From Atherix ibis (lineage: Eukaryota; Arthropoda; Insecta; Diptera; Athericidae), in NCBI GenBank assembly GCA_958298945.1, contig OY282607.1, positions 51,189,020 through 51,253,019 of the forward strand: a stretch of DNA of 64,000 nucleotides, written 5' to 3'. The notes beneath the pieces are model-generated. The model saw nothing but the letters and a program-made list of their open reading frames with translations, was not told where the DNA came from and searched no databases. Position numbers and translations under genes: made by a program. Shown one piece after another: positions 1-10,800 of the stretch (position 1 is its first letter; the number at the start of each line of letters is the position of its first letter).

Positions 1-16
1 CCCACTGAATTACGCC

Positions 17-232
17 ACAGGGTTATTAATAAATTATAAAAAATCTCTATTATTCAGATAAATCCTATTCTTTACAATATTATAAATATTCCCATAGTCT
101 ACATGGCAAGCTGCACCCTTATCCTCGAAAAGTAGTTCAATAAGTGCAGCGTGAAAGTGAATAAACAGAAAAGTGATTAATATGTCAGCGCAGTTCCAGT
201 AAATACAAAAGTACGATAGATAAGCTACTCAT
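17..232. repeat. Dispersed repeat, copy A
   Basis: This segment is nearly identical to 10731-10947 in the same orientation. I count about three substitutions and one 5-bp indel. It contains a short frame (ATG near 181, five codons and a stop) that is kept in both copies, but this is too small to call a gene. Copy A follows directly after the 16-bp sequence at 1-16, which recurs at 414-429. It may be part of a retroelement leader or a non-autonomous element; its class is not recognised. Confidence 0.75.
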
Positions 233-450
233 ACACGTAAATAATATTTTAAAATAGAATATTGTATTTTATTGCAAATATCCAAAACTTATTCCATCAA
301 ACCACAAAACCCGCAATATTGAAAAATCTATTTATTTACGCATAAATGACATCTCATATCAAAATGGTTTTAAACAAACCACTTCAATCGCATAGTGAAG
401 TTTAAAATTGGTCCCCACTGAATTACGCCGTTTCTGTTATTTTGCGTGCG

Positions 451-816
451 AGTTATATCGGATAACGATATAGAACTTAATATTTTAAGGAATGCAAATG
501 TCGGTGATTTAAAACAGAAATATGGAATCAAATAATAAGAATTTCATATTTCTCTTTATCAGCATATAAATGTCCAAGCCAATTGTAATAATTATAAGTA
601 GATGCACATTTTAAAATTACTCCATCGACTGGCTTTACAATGAAACCGGTGCAGCTCTAACAGTACTCGCTAGTAAAACTGGTTTCCCAATTTCAACAAC
701 GCATTGTAAAGTCAGTTCTAGTTCAGTCCTTATTAAATAAACATCTCATTTGAAAAATTAAAACTAAAACTTACAGCAGTTTTTTTTATTTACTATTTAA
801 AATTAAAACTAAAACT
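451..816 (+). repeat. 5' LTR of errantivirus
   Basis: The 366-bp LTR begins AGTTAT and ends AAAACT, termini like those of gypsy-group LTRs. It matches 6957-7322 except at position 477. A TATA-like stretch (CATATAAATG, about 562-572) and an AATAAA signal (736-741) are candidate promoter and polyadenylation elements. Confidence 0.95.
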
Positions 817-834
817 GGCGCAGTCGGTAGGATT
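817..834 (+). promoter_or_regulatory. Primer binding site (tRNA-Ser type)
   Basis: The sequence GGCGCAGTCGGTAGGATT follows the 5' LTR directly, and the final T of the LTR completes a TGG start. From memory this matches the tRNA-Ser primer site of the 17.6/297 group of insect retroelements. Reverse transcription would start here. An A-tract of about 22 bases lies further along the leader (about 922-943). Confidence 0.8.
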
Positions 835-1044
835 CTGTCTCTGAAGAAATAGAATCCAGTGTTTCAAATCGAACAAAATAAGATCAATAAAATTTTAAAA
901 AATTTTTTTGACCCAAACAATAAAAAAAAAAAAAAAAAAAAAAGGTTTTAATTGAGTGTTTGTGAATATTGTGACTATAGTGAAAAATTATCGTGATAAA
1001 GTCGATCTAAATCGAGTAATTTCACAAAACATAAAATTTTCGAA

Positions 1045-2358
1045 ATGGCTACTAATATCGGAAATTTAATTCAACAAATTGATGAGTTGAAACAAGTTGT
1101 CAGACATCAGGAGGGTGAACTTAACTCATATAGGCAAGTGTCGCAACAGCAGACCTTGCAGTTGCAAGCAGTTCAACTACAGCAACAGCGGCAAGAGCAG
1201 CGACAGCCGCAGCAGCAGCAGTCAAATAATGAAAATGATCCATTTCGGTTATCAACAGAAAATATTATTAACCAGTTCCGTCAACTTAAATCTTTTAGTG
1301 GATCCAACGAGTATGGACTTATACCGTTCATAAAATCAGTGGAAAATGCGAATTCTTTGTGTGGTACAAATGTACAACTACTTAATTATTGTCATCAAAT
1401 CATTTTCAACCAGAAACTCCAAGGTGAAGCTGAAATGTGTATCCGGCAACTTGGTGAGGACCCATCGTGGGAATCCTTAAAACAGAAGCTCAGACAACAT
1501 TTTCAACCTCGTAAAAGTTATTCAGAATTATTCAATCATTGCAGATTAGTTAAGGTGGGCAATTTGCGAGAATTATTTGATGTATTTATAAGTGTTAATT
1601 TTGAACTTAATGAGATTTATGCTTTCGATGAAAGAAAACCCGAAATTTATAAACCTGAAAATGTTAGTAGAGATTTAGTTGAAATATTAATTGAGAAAAT
1701 AGATGGTAATATTAGGGCTCACATTCCAGAAAATTCTTCTTTGTCCGAAATTTATAATAAGTACGGTAAATTAAAAATGTTAGATGATTACAGAACCATC
1801 GATATTTATCACAGAAAAATTAGAAATGCTAACAACAATTATAATAAAAATAACATAAATCCTAATTTTAATAATAATAGAAATCCTAATTATGAAAATA
1901 ATAATAATCGGAAATCTTATTTTAATAATAATAACAAAAAATCTAATTATAATAATAACAATTATAATAACAATAATTACAATCGTAATAATAATTATAA
2001 TAACAATAATAATAATTACAATCGGAATAATAATTATAATAACCATAATAATTATAATAACAATAATAATTTTAATAACAATAACAATAATAGCAGCAAT
2101 AACAATTCTCATAATAATATTTCTAATGCTAATCATAATAATTCGAATCATAATAATTTAAATTATAATAGAAATCCAAATTTTAATCAATATTCTAACC
2201 AAAATTCGGGACAATACAGATCCGACGTAAACACCTCGAATAATTCTGGACAAAACAGGGTGTTTCGGGGAAATAATAACGCAGAACCGATGGAGATTGA
2301 AAACTTACAACAAGCTGTAAATTTTCAAGAAGAGCCTCGGACTGTAAACTTCCCATAA
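1045..2358 (+). CDS. gag: Gag polyprotein of errantivirus
   Basis: The 437-codon frame follows a 228-bp leader. The N-terminal part (residues 1-60) is Gln-rich and probably coiled-coil. A globular region at about residues 65-250 resembles insect retroelement Gag. Residues about 260-390 form a very Asn-rich tract encoded by AAT/AAC repeats. No CCHC zinc knuckle is visible, as is common in gypsy-group Gag. The pol frame overlaps its end by 58 bases in the -1 frame. The Asn tract creates long spurious frames on both strands. By family, it would form the particle core and bind RNA. Confidence 0.88.
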   Translation: MATNIGNLIQQIDELKQVVRHQEGELNSYRQVSQQQTLQLQAVQLQQQRQEQRQPQQQQSNNENDPFRLSTENIINQFRQLKSFSGSNEYGLIPFIKSVENANSLCGTNVQLLNYCHQIIFNQKLQGEAEMCIRQLGEDPSWESLKQKLRQHFQPRKSYSELFNHCRLVKVGNLRELFDVFISVNFELNEIYAFDERKPEIYKPENVSRDLVEILIEKIDGNIRAHIPENSSLSEIYNKYGKLKMLDDYRTIDIYHRKIRNANNNYNKNNINPNFNNNRNPNYENNNNRKSYFNNNNKKSNYNNNNYNNNNYNRNNNYNNNNNNYNRNNNYNNHNNYNNNNNFNNNNNNSSNNNSHNNISNANHNNSNHNNLNYNRNPNFNQYSNQNSGQYRSDVNTSNNSGQNRVFRGNNNAEPMEIENLQQAVNFQEEPRTVNFP

Positions 2359-5300
2359 TTAATATAACAATTAATAATCAAACAATTAAGTGTTTAATTG
2401 ATACTGGTTCAACTACTAGTATAATAAAACCAAACTTACTTTATAATTTTGAGGAAGAAACTTTAGAAAAACCTTTATTTTATACTACCATTAATGGAAC
2501 GAACACAGTAACGAATAAAATAGCTACTCCGATTCCTTCAGAATTTAAAATTATTGGTACAATATCATGGAAGGTTATTGAATTAAAAGATAGAAACTAC
2601 GACGCTATTATAGGTCAAAATATTTTAGAGCCATTATGTGCAAAAATTGATTTAGCTAACAAAAATGTTGAAGTAAACGGAAATAAAATAATGTTTATAA
2701 ATAGTGATTACCCTTTTGATATAAATAGTATACAAATGTTAGAACCGATAAATAGTACAATTGAGGACATGTTATTATTCGATCATTTAAATGATGAAGA
2801 GAGAATAAAACTAGTACCCTTAATATCTGAGTTTGATGAATTATTTTTTAGAGAGGGAGATGTACTTACGGCTACTCACGAGATTCAACACGAAATCGTG
2901 ACAACAACAAACAATTCTATATATTCTAAAATATATAGGTATCCCCAGGTTCATGAGAAAGAAATTGAACGTCAGATTTTAGAAATGCTTGATCAGGGTA
3001 TTATTAGAGAAAGTTCCTCACCATATAATAGTCCGTTATGGATAGTGCCGAAAAAAAGTGATAATTCGGGGGAAAAAAAATGGAGAATAGTTATAGATTA
3101 CAGGAGACTAAACGACATAACTATCTGTGACAAATTCCCTATTCCTAATATGGAGAACATATTAGGTAAATTAGGGAAGTCACAATACTTCAGTACGCTG
3201 GATCTAGCTAAGGGATTTCATCAAATTATGATGAAACCTGAAGATAGCGCAAAGACAGCCTTTTCCACTCCTTTTGGGCACTACGAATACGTCAGAATGC
3301 CATTTGGGCTTAAAAACGCCCCTTCAACTTTCCAAAGATTAATGAATTCCGTATTGCGAGAATTCATCAATAAAATATGTGTCGTATATTTGGACGATAT
3401 TTTAATATTTAGTACATCATTGGAGGAACATTTAGTTAATTTAAGAAAAATATTCAACAAATTAAAAGAATCAGGACTTAGAATACAAATAAACAAATGC
3501 AACTTTCTAAAGAAAGAAACTGAGTATTTGGGACATATTCTAACTGCGGAAGGAGTAAAACCAAATCCTAACAAAATCCAAATTATCAGAGATCTAAAAT
3601 TACCTTCTACTGAAAAACAGATTAAGTCTTTTCTGGGAATTACTGGATTCTATAGGAAATTCATAAAAGATTACGCAAAAATAGCGTATCCTATCATAAG
3701 ATATTTAAAAAAGGATATTAAAATAAATTTAAACGACCCAAATTACATATCTGCTTTCGAGAAATTGAAAGAATTAATAACTGATTATCCCATTTTAAAA
3801 TATCCAAATTATAAAAAAAAAATTTAAATTAATTACGGACGCGAGCAACTTCGCATTGGGCGCTGTTCTGACACAGGAGGGACATCCTTTATGTTACGCT
3901 TCACGAACGTTGAATAACCACGAAAAAAACTATTCCACAATTGAAAAAGAATTGTTGGCAATAGTTTGGGCAACTAGCTACTTTAGGCTTTATATTTTTG
4001 GTAAAGAATTCGACTTATATACCGATCACCAACCTATTAAATGGTTACAGGCAAAGTATGCTGGAAAAGATATTAATCCTAGATTACAGAGGTGGTTAGT
4101 ACAATTGGGAGAGTACGATATGAAAATTGACTACATTATGGGAAAAGAAAACAAAGTAGCTGACTTTTTAAGTAGAATTAATCAAGATAGTAAAGAAATA
4201 AACGTAATAAACTCTAACGAATCAATGGAAGTGCAAACGGTGCATTCACAGCAAGAAAATTTAATTGACCATATACCCATACTTGAAACGATCGTTAATC
4301 GCTTCAAAACTCAGATTATTATAGTAGAACTAAAGGAAAAAGAGTATGAGGAAGTTTTAAATAAGAAAAAAATTTATATTGACAAAAATGACATTTCGGG
4401 GGAAACAAGCCTAGTAGATATTATCCGAAGATATATCAATACAGGTAAGATTGCAATTTATTCTGAATTGCCTGATACAGATTATAATAAGGTTCAAATA
4501 AAATTAATTGAATTTTTTAAAAACGATAAAAATGTGAAATTTATCAAATGTAGTTATTACGCACAGGATATGAAAACTGAGGAAGAAGCAATTAAACAGA
4601 TTTCACTGTTTCATAAAAATGAAACAGGACATTCAGGAATGATAGCGACTTACGAGGGTATTAAGCATAAAATTTATTATCCAGATTTAAAAATTTTAAT
4701 TAATAAAGTAGTCAATAATTGCGATTTATGTACTGCTGCCAAATATGATAGAAACCCTATCAAGAAAAAATTTCATTTTACTGAAACGCCTTCCGACATT
4801 AACGAAATAGTACATGTAGATACTTACGTAAACAGTAAACATGCATTTATAATTTTTATAGATAAATTTTCAAAACATGCCGTATGTTTTTATTTAGAAG
4901 ATAGGAATTCTAAGACTTTAATCGAAAAAATTAAACATTTTCTCGCCATTAAAGGGACTATTAAAAAGTTTGTATGTGACAACGAATTTAATACCATTAA
5001 CATTAGAGATTTTTTCAAAGAAAAAAATATAGAAGTTCATTTTGTAAAGCCAAACAGTCATACAGGCAATGCAGATATAGAGAGGTTAAATAACACTTTG
5101 ACGGAAAGAATAAGAGTATTAAATTTAGAAAATAAAGTAAATATCAAAACTCAAATTCTGAACGCTTTAGAATTTTATAATAAAAACTATCATTCTACAA
5201 TTAAAACAACCCCTTTAAATGTACAAAACAAATTAGTTGATTTTACTGTTATTAAAAATAGAATAGATAATAAAAAGAAACAAGTTATAGATAAGTTAAA

Positions 5301-5529
5301 TAAGGATAGAGAGGAATATCAAGAAAACAGGGAGGAAGGTTTTATTAAGAATTATATTAGTTTAAGACATAAGGAACAGCCTAAATTTAGAAAATTTAAG
5401 TTAAAAAACGTACATGAAAATAATATTAAAAGGCCTTTAAAATTCGCAGGTATTGAAGATGATAATATGCTTATTAATATTGACGACAATACCGCTGACA
5501 CAACAATCTCTGACAATAGAGAAAATTGA
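2301..5529 (+). pseudogene. pol: Pol polyprotein of errantivirus (protease, RT, RNase H, integrase), frame broken once
   Basis: The frame is open from 2301 to 3827 and continues in another frame to 5529. The break is at a run of ten A residues (about 3821-3830), between reverse transcriptase and RNase H. Domains in order are: retropepsin with DTGS (2400-2411); reverse transcriptase with a YLDD catalytic box near 3390 and a conserved FGLKNAPSTFQRLM motif; RNase H (about 3835-4170) with DASN; an integrase zinc finger of HHCC type (about 4610-4730, ending CDLC); and the DDE core with HVDTY, CDNEF and a Glu in the DIERLNN motif (about 4818-5090). The end overlaps env. With near-identical LTRs, the single break at a homopolymer may be a sequencing error. 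Confidence 0.88.
2319..2325 (+). promoter_or_regulatory. Candidate -1 ribosomal frameshift heptamer (gag to pol)
   Basis: A AAT TTT is in the gag reading phase and fits the X XXY YYZ pattern. It lies 31 bases before the gag stop (2356-2358) and inside the gag/pol overlap, which opens after a stop in the pol frame at 2298-2300. This is where a -1 shift is needed. I have not shown a downstream pseudoknot. Confidence 0.5.
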
Positions 5530-6815
5530 TTCAAACTTAGGTTATGTGGAAATCCAGGTAGACGTAGTCGAAGTCGTAAGTAAGTACGACATAATTTTAC
5601 ACGTAATAAATCCAATGGAAATCTCGGGAATTCTTGACGATTTTGGAAAAACAGTTGACTTATTAGATTTCATTAGAGACCGGAAAGAATTGCTTAAACG
5701 TAAAGTAAATGATATTAAAAATAAAATTCACACCATAATGCCCCATCGATTTAAACGTGGTTTATTTAATGGTATGGGAACTTTAATGAGATGGATTTAT
5801 GGAACAATGGATGACGACGATAGACAGGACATAGAAAATCATTTCCTAATAACTGACAAAAATAATAACCAAATAATTAATAATATGAATCGACAAATAA
5901 AAATAAACGATGCTTTTAATAAAACATTTATAAATTTGAAAAATATTATTCAATCGGACAGAGAAGAAGTAACTTTAAGAATAAAGGAAATTAAAAAAGT
6001 AACTGAAAATATAATAGCTAAGAATCTATTCATAGAATATATGTTTAGACTTAATATAATACAAGACCATGTAGATTTAATTCAACAAAATATTGCTTCG
6101 GCTAGATTAGGTATATTTCAGCCAAATATCCTAACTAGTGAGGAAATCAATACATATAATATAGATTTTAATAAACTTCTCGATATTAAGCTAGGTTTAG
6201 CGAGATTCAATGAAGAATTAATCATTTTTGCAATTAAACTACCTGTAGAAGTAATTAAGTTAAATAAAAAATTATTGATTCCAATCTCAAATAAGTATTT
6301 GATCGAAATTAATGCAGATCCAGAATATATTGTAGAATATAAAAATAAAACTTATACCTATATAAAAAATTCATCTCTTAAAGAACTAAAATTAAGCAAA
6401 CATTGCGCTCTTAAACGTAATTGTAAGACAAAAGAAAATAACGAAGAAGAAATAATTGAGCTAGTTGATTATATGTTAATTATAAAAACCTTTAAAAATA
6501 AAAGCTTCAATTCAACTTGTGACGAAAGAAAGTTCTTATTAAATGGTAATTATTTTATAACTTACAGCAATTGTACGTTGATAATTAATAATAATATATA
6601 CAGTAACAATGTATTTAAGTATGTGGAACAATTTATTATTCCCAAAGAAATTACTGTATCTAATTTTAACGAAAGCATTAAATTTAAAAAAATTTGAAAT
6701 GGAAACAATTGAGAATATAAAGCTGATCAAAGAACTTAAATATCATAAAATTGTAAATTATAGTTTTGGAACCTTTGTCATTATATTAATTTTGATAATT
6801 ATTATTTTATGTTAA
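5459..6815 (+). pseudogene. env: Env-like glycoprotein of errantivirus, frame broken near the C-terminus
   Basis: The frame from the ATG at 5459 to 6697 overlaps the end of pol by about 70 bases. It starts with a hydrophobic signal-like segment. A basic cleavage motif ending in KR (about 5748-5760) is followed by a Gly-rich hydrophobic stretch, the arrangement of the F-type envelope proteins of errantiviruses and baculoviruses. Asn-X-Ser/Thr sites follow. The main frame stops at 6697, just after an A-run (about 6685-6691). A strongly hydrophobic tail, probably the membrane anchor, continues in the next frame to 6815. In this family env is made from a spliced RNA; I did not place the splice sites. 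No restored version is given. Confidence 0.8.
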
Positions 6816-6926
6816 AGTTAAAGTAGAAAATAGGATTATTTTATTATTACAAAATGTTAAAGTTAAAGTAGAAAATAGGATTATTTTATTATTACAAAAT
6901 GTTAAAGTTAAAGTAGAAAATAGGAT
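6811..6926 (+). repeat. 45-bp tandem repeat, about 2.6 units, in errantivirus 3' region
   Basis: Units begin at 6811, 6856 and 6901, each starting GTTAAAGTTAAAGTAG. The first two are identical over 45 bp and the third is cut short at the polypurine tract. The array starts within a few bases of the end of the env-tail frame. Confidence 0.9.
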
Positions 6927-6940
6927 CCAGGAGAATCCTA

Positions 6941-6956
6941 AAACGAAGATGGGAGG
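6941..6956 (+). promoter_or_regulatory. Polypurine tract
   Basis: The purine-rich AAACGAAGATGGGAGG lies immediately before the 3' LTR and is the expected plus-strand priming site. Confidence 0.8.
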
Positions 6957-7322
6957 AGTTATATCGGATAACGATATAGAACCTAATATTTTAAGGAATG
7001 CAAATGTCGGTGATTTAAAACAGAAATATGGAATCAAATAATAAGAATTTCATATTTCTCTTTATCAGCATATAAATGTCCAAGCCAATTGTAATAATTA
7101 TAAGTAGATGCACATTTTAAAATTACTCCATCGACTGGCTTTACAATGAAACCGGTGCAGCTCTAACAGTACTCGCTAGTAAAACTGGTTTCCCAATTTC
7201 AACAACGCATTGTAAAGTCAGTTCTAGTTCAGTCCTTATTAAATAAACATCTCATTTGAAAAATTAAAACTAAAACTTACAGCAGTTTTTTTTATTTACT
7301 ATTTAAAATTAAAACTAAAACT
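6957..7322 (+). repeat. 3' LTR of errantivirus
   Basis: It is 366 bp and identical to the 5' LTR except at 6983. It is followed by the target duplication TGCG. Confidence 0.95.
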
Positions 7323-7326
7323 TGCG

Positions 7327-7892
7327 TGTGCGTTCTATGAATGTATTACCAACAAAATTCGTCCACAACTTTTGTATAGAGGTCTATCCAGTTCGTCTAT
7401 AATCCAAGGAAAAAACACTGCCTCGTATTACACAGTTGTTCAAATGTAGTTGGTTATCGCCAAATCGTCTTCACATCTTGGTTCCTCCGATGTCGTTATC
7501 TTTACTACTTCTTTTACTTCATATAATAAATGCTTCTTTGCTCAGCAATCAGGACTCAGCGATGGTCGTGAGATCATCTCTTGTATAACTGATAGATGTC
7601 GAAATATATCACTTTTTTGGCGCCGCTTTGTCTCTATTACACGACCAGTCAGGAGCTCTATATTATCGCGAACATTTTCTTTGTCAAAATTAACTGGCAA
7701 TTAAATACGTAGGTGTTTGTTCATCTATTTCCTGTTACTGACAAAACCAATTTGTCAAAACCAAATTCGATTGTCCATTAGTAAACAATTATATAAACTC
7801 ATTTTAAAGGAATAATATTTATTTTGCTTTTATTTTATATAATTTTGAGCATAAACATAATTTTTCAAAATTATAAAGACAACATAGGAAGA
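7327..7892. other. Spacer with no supported gene
   Basis: This lies between the errantivirus and the 3' end of the chitinase gene. Open frames on both strands (for example about 7450-7704) match no family I know. A TTTATT at 7818-7823 is a possible polyadenylation signal (AATAAA) for the minus-strand chitinase. Confidence 0.5.
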
Positions 7893-10800
7893 TTAACAGG
7901 TTACTCTTTCAGCAAAATTACAATTTTTAGTATTTTTATCAAAAAATAGTCCTTCAGCGCATTCATATTTATACTTTACTCTGAAATACATTCAATATTA
8001 CGAGTAACTATAGAGTTTTTTGTTTTTAAATGGAAAAATGGCATACCCATCAACACATTGATAAAATAATGAGCAGTTTTTCAAATCACCAAAATATGAG
8101 CAGTTTTTAGGGCAACCGTTATTTGAAATAGGTGGCGGCATGGAATTATTGTCTAGAATAAAAATTTAAGAAAGATTAAGGAAATTTTTAAGGTGATAAA
8201 ATGCACCAATGATTTCGGACGCCATTTGGTTATTAATTATTGTTAAAAGTGGATATTTTCCACCTCCACAATTATTTCGTATGTCATCTTGTTCGATTGA
8301 CCAAACCATAACTCCAGCAATTTTATATTTTTTAGCTGTATCGATTTTTAAGGCCAATGATCGTTCATTGTCATATCCAACCCATTGGTCATTGTGGAAA
8401 GCATATGGTACCATTTGTTCAGAGTCCCACTCTTCTGTCCATCCTTTTTGCAAGTTTGTACAAATCTAAACCGAAATGAAAATTTTACATTAGCATAACT
8501 TAATACTCAGATAATGAAAAATTGAGTCACTTCAAGATATGATAGTGATCCTGGTTCTTGAGTGAACTTTCCAGCTGCACCAGGTCCTGAACTTGAAGCT
8601 CCATTAGCATGGTTATTCTTATTGGTGAGTGTAAATGATCTTCCATATAAAGCTAAGCCTAGAACCAACTTTTCAGGTTCAGCTCCAGCATCGATCCAGT
8701 CTCTTAAAATTGAATCCTACACAAAATTATTAATTAATTTAATTGTTATAATTTTTCGTCATCTTCTCACAATGCTCAAATCGTCCAAACTACTATAAAG
8801 TGGAGCGTTATGTCCCGTTTTATTATTGCTGAATGTATGAATATCATATGCCATTAGATTTATGTAGTCTAGATTTTTGTTCATTTCTATCACATTATAG
8901 GATGTTATCCGTCGTTGTTTAGTAGTTCCAACAGCTGCCGTTAATAGTAATCCTTCTCGTTTGAATACTTGGGAAAGTTCTGATAGCATTTTTACGAAAT
9001 TATCCTAAGTTAATAATAAAGATGTAATGGAATTTTTCAAATATTATAAATTATCCTAAGTTAAGTAAACTATAAAAAATTATTTTCAATCAATCTATAA
9101 TAAAATTCATTATATAAAATTATCTATATTAATGTAATACGAGGGTCGTTCAATAAGTCCTTAGAAAAAGATGGAAAAAAACTGTTTTTAAAAAAAAAAA
9201 ATTTTATTTTTCAACATAATTTCCTTTTAGCTCTATACACTTTTCCAACCATTTTTCCAAAATTTTTATCCCGTCCAAAAAATATGATTTCGGAAGTTCT
9301 GCAAAATACTCATCCGTTTGAGCAATGAAGTCCTCGTTGGAAGTGAACCGTCGTCCGCCAAGCCATTTCTTCAGATTGGGGAAAAGAAAATAGTCACTCG
9401 GGGTTAAATCTGGTGAATAAGCGGGATGCTGCAACAATTCCATTCTCAATTCCACAATTTTGGCCATGGAAACAGCGCAGGTGTGCACACGCGCATTGTT
9501 CTGATGCAAGAGGATTTTTTTCTTCTTCAGATGGGGGCGTTTCTCTTTGATTTCCTCGCTCAACCGTTGCAATAACGACGCGTAATACGCTCCTGGTATT
9601 GTTTTTCCTTTTTCCAAGTAGTCGATAAAAATGATGCCCTACGAATCCCAAAAGACCGTTGCCATCACCTAGCCGGCCAAAGGCACAGTTTTTGCCTTCT
9701 TCGGAGCCCGTTCACCTTTGAAAATCCACTGTGATGACTGTCTCTTGGTTTCTGGAGTGTAAAAGTGTATCCAGGTTTCGTCCACAGTGACATATCGACG
9801 AAGGAATTCGGCAGGATTGCGATGAAACAGTGTCAACATAGCCTCAGTGTCCACTACACGATTGCGCTTATTCTCCTCTGAGAGCCGAAATTCTTTTCAA
9901 AGACAATTTTTCATGCAAAATTGAAGCGCCTGTACCTTGTGATATGCCCGTGGCCTCAACTAATTCGCGCACTTTAATTCGCCGATCGTTCAAAATCAGA
10001 TCGTGGATTTTGTCAATGATTTCAGGAGTAGACACCTCAACTGGGCGATGTTCATCTTTTGATGAGGTAGACACCTCAACAAAACGATGTTCATCTTTTG
10101 TGGATGAACGGCCACGTTTAAATTCATTCACCCAATTGTAAACCGTCGCAAACACAGGTGCAGATGTGCCATGAACTGCATCCAACTCGGCTTTGATTTC
10201 TTTCGGGCTTAAGCCTTTCAAATGGAGATGTTTGATGACAGCCCTAAACTCGCTTTTTTCCATTGTTATGCACAAATAAATGTCGTTAACTATAATCGAC
10301 GATAGAAATTGACCTACGCTATGGATTGAGCTGAAATTTTGACAGCTTTCGATAATGCTACTTACAAAAATAAATCTTTACCGACACTACGAGCGCAATC
10401 TCTCGGATTTTCTAAGGACTTATTGAACGACCTTCGTACATCAAGATTTAAAAGTTCAGTTCGCCATTTAGCTGTTTGGCAATATCAAATAATACCATAT
10501 ATATGCTTGTACTTGCAATGATTATTATCATGTAATAAAAGCACGTTCTTCTGTTACACTACCTTACGATTATAAGCACTCTTCAACTTTTAATTTTTAA
10601 ATTCACTATTATTCAAGTTCGTAACATAACATACGTTTTTGGATCCGCTTGGTACACTGGCTTATTCTGAAAGCTTAATAACGTGATTCTCCCTACTTAT
10701 TTCCTTATTATTAATTTTCAACTATCACAGGGTTATTAATAAATTATAAAAAATCTCTAATATTCAGATAAATCCTATTCTTTACAATATTATAAATATT

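Larger units (their letters stand above)
451..7322 (+). mobile_element. Env-bearing Ty3/gypsy LTR retroelement (errantivirus type)
   Basis: This is a complete element: 5' LTR, tRNA-Ser-type primer site, gag, pol, env, polypurine tract and 3' LTR. It is flanked by the 4-bp direct repeat TGCG (447-450 and 7323-7326), which sits in an alternating pyrimidine-purine context as is usual for gypsy-group integration. The LTRs are both 366 bp and differ at one position (477 T, 6983 C), so insertion was recent. pol and env each change frame at a run of A residues; no other inactivating change was found in the main frames. The order gag-pol-env with a primer site like that of the 17.6/297 group places it among insect errantiviruses. 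The breaks could be real or could be homopolymer errors. Confidence 0.95.

Noticed and set aside
1780..2161. Long frames rich in Ile on both strands within gag
   Set aside because: They are shadows of the AAT/AAC repeats that encode the Asn-rich tract of Gag.
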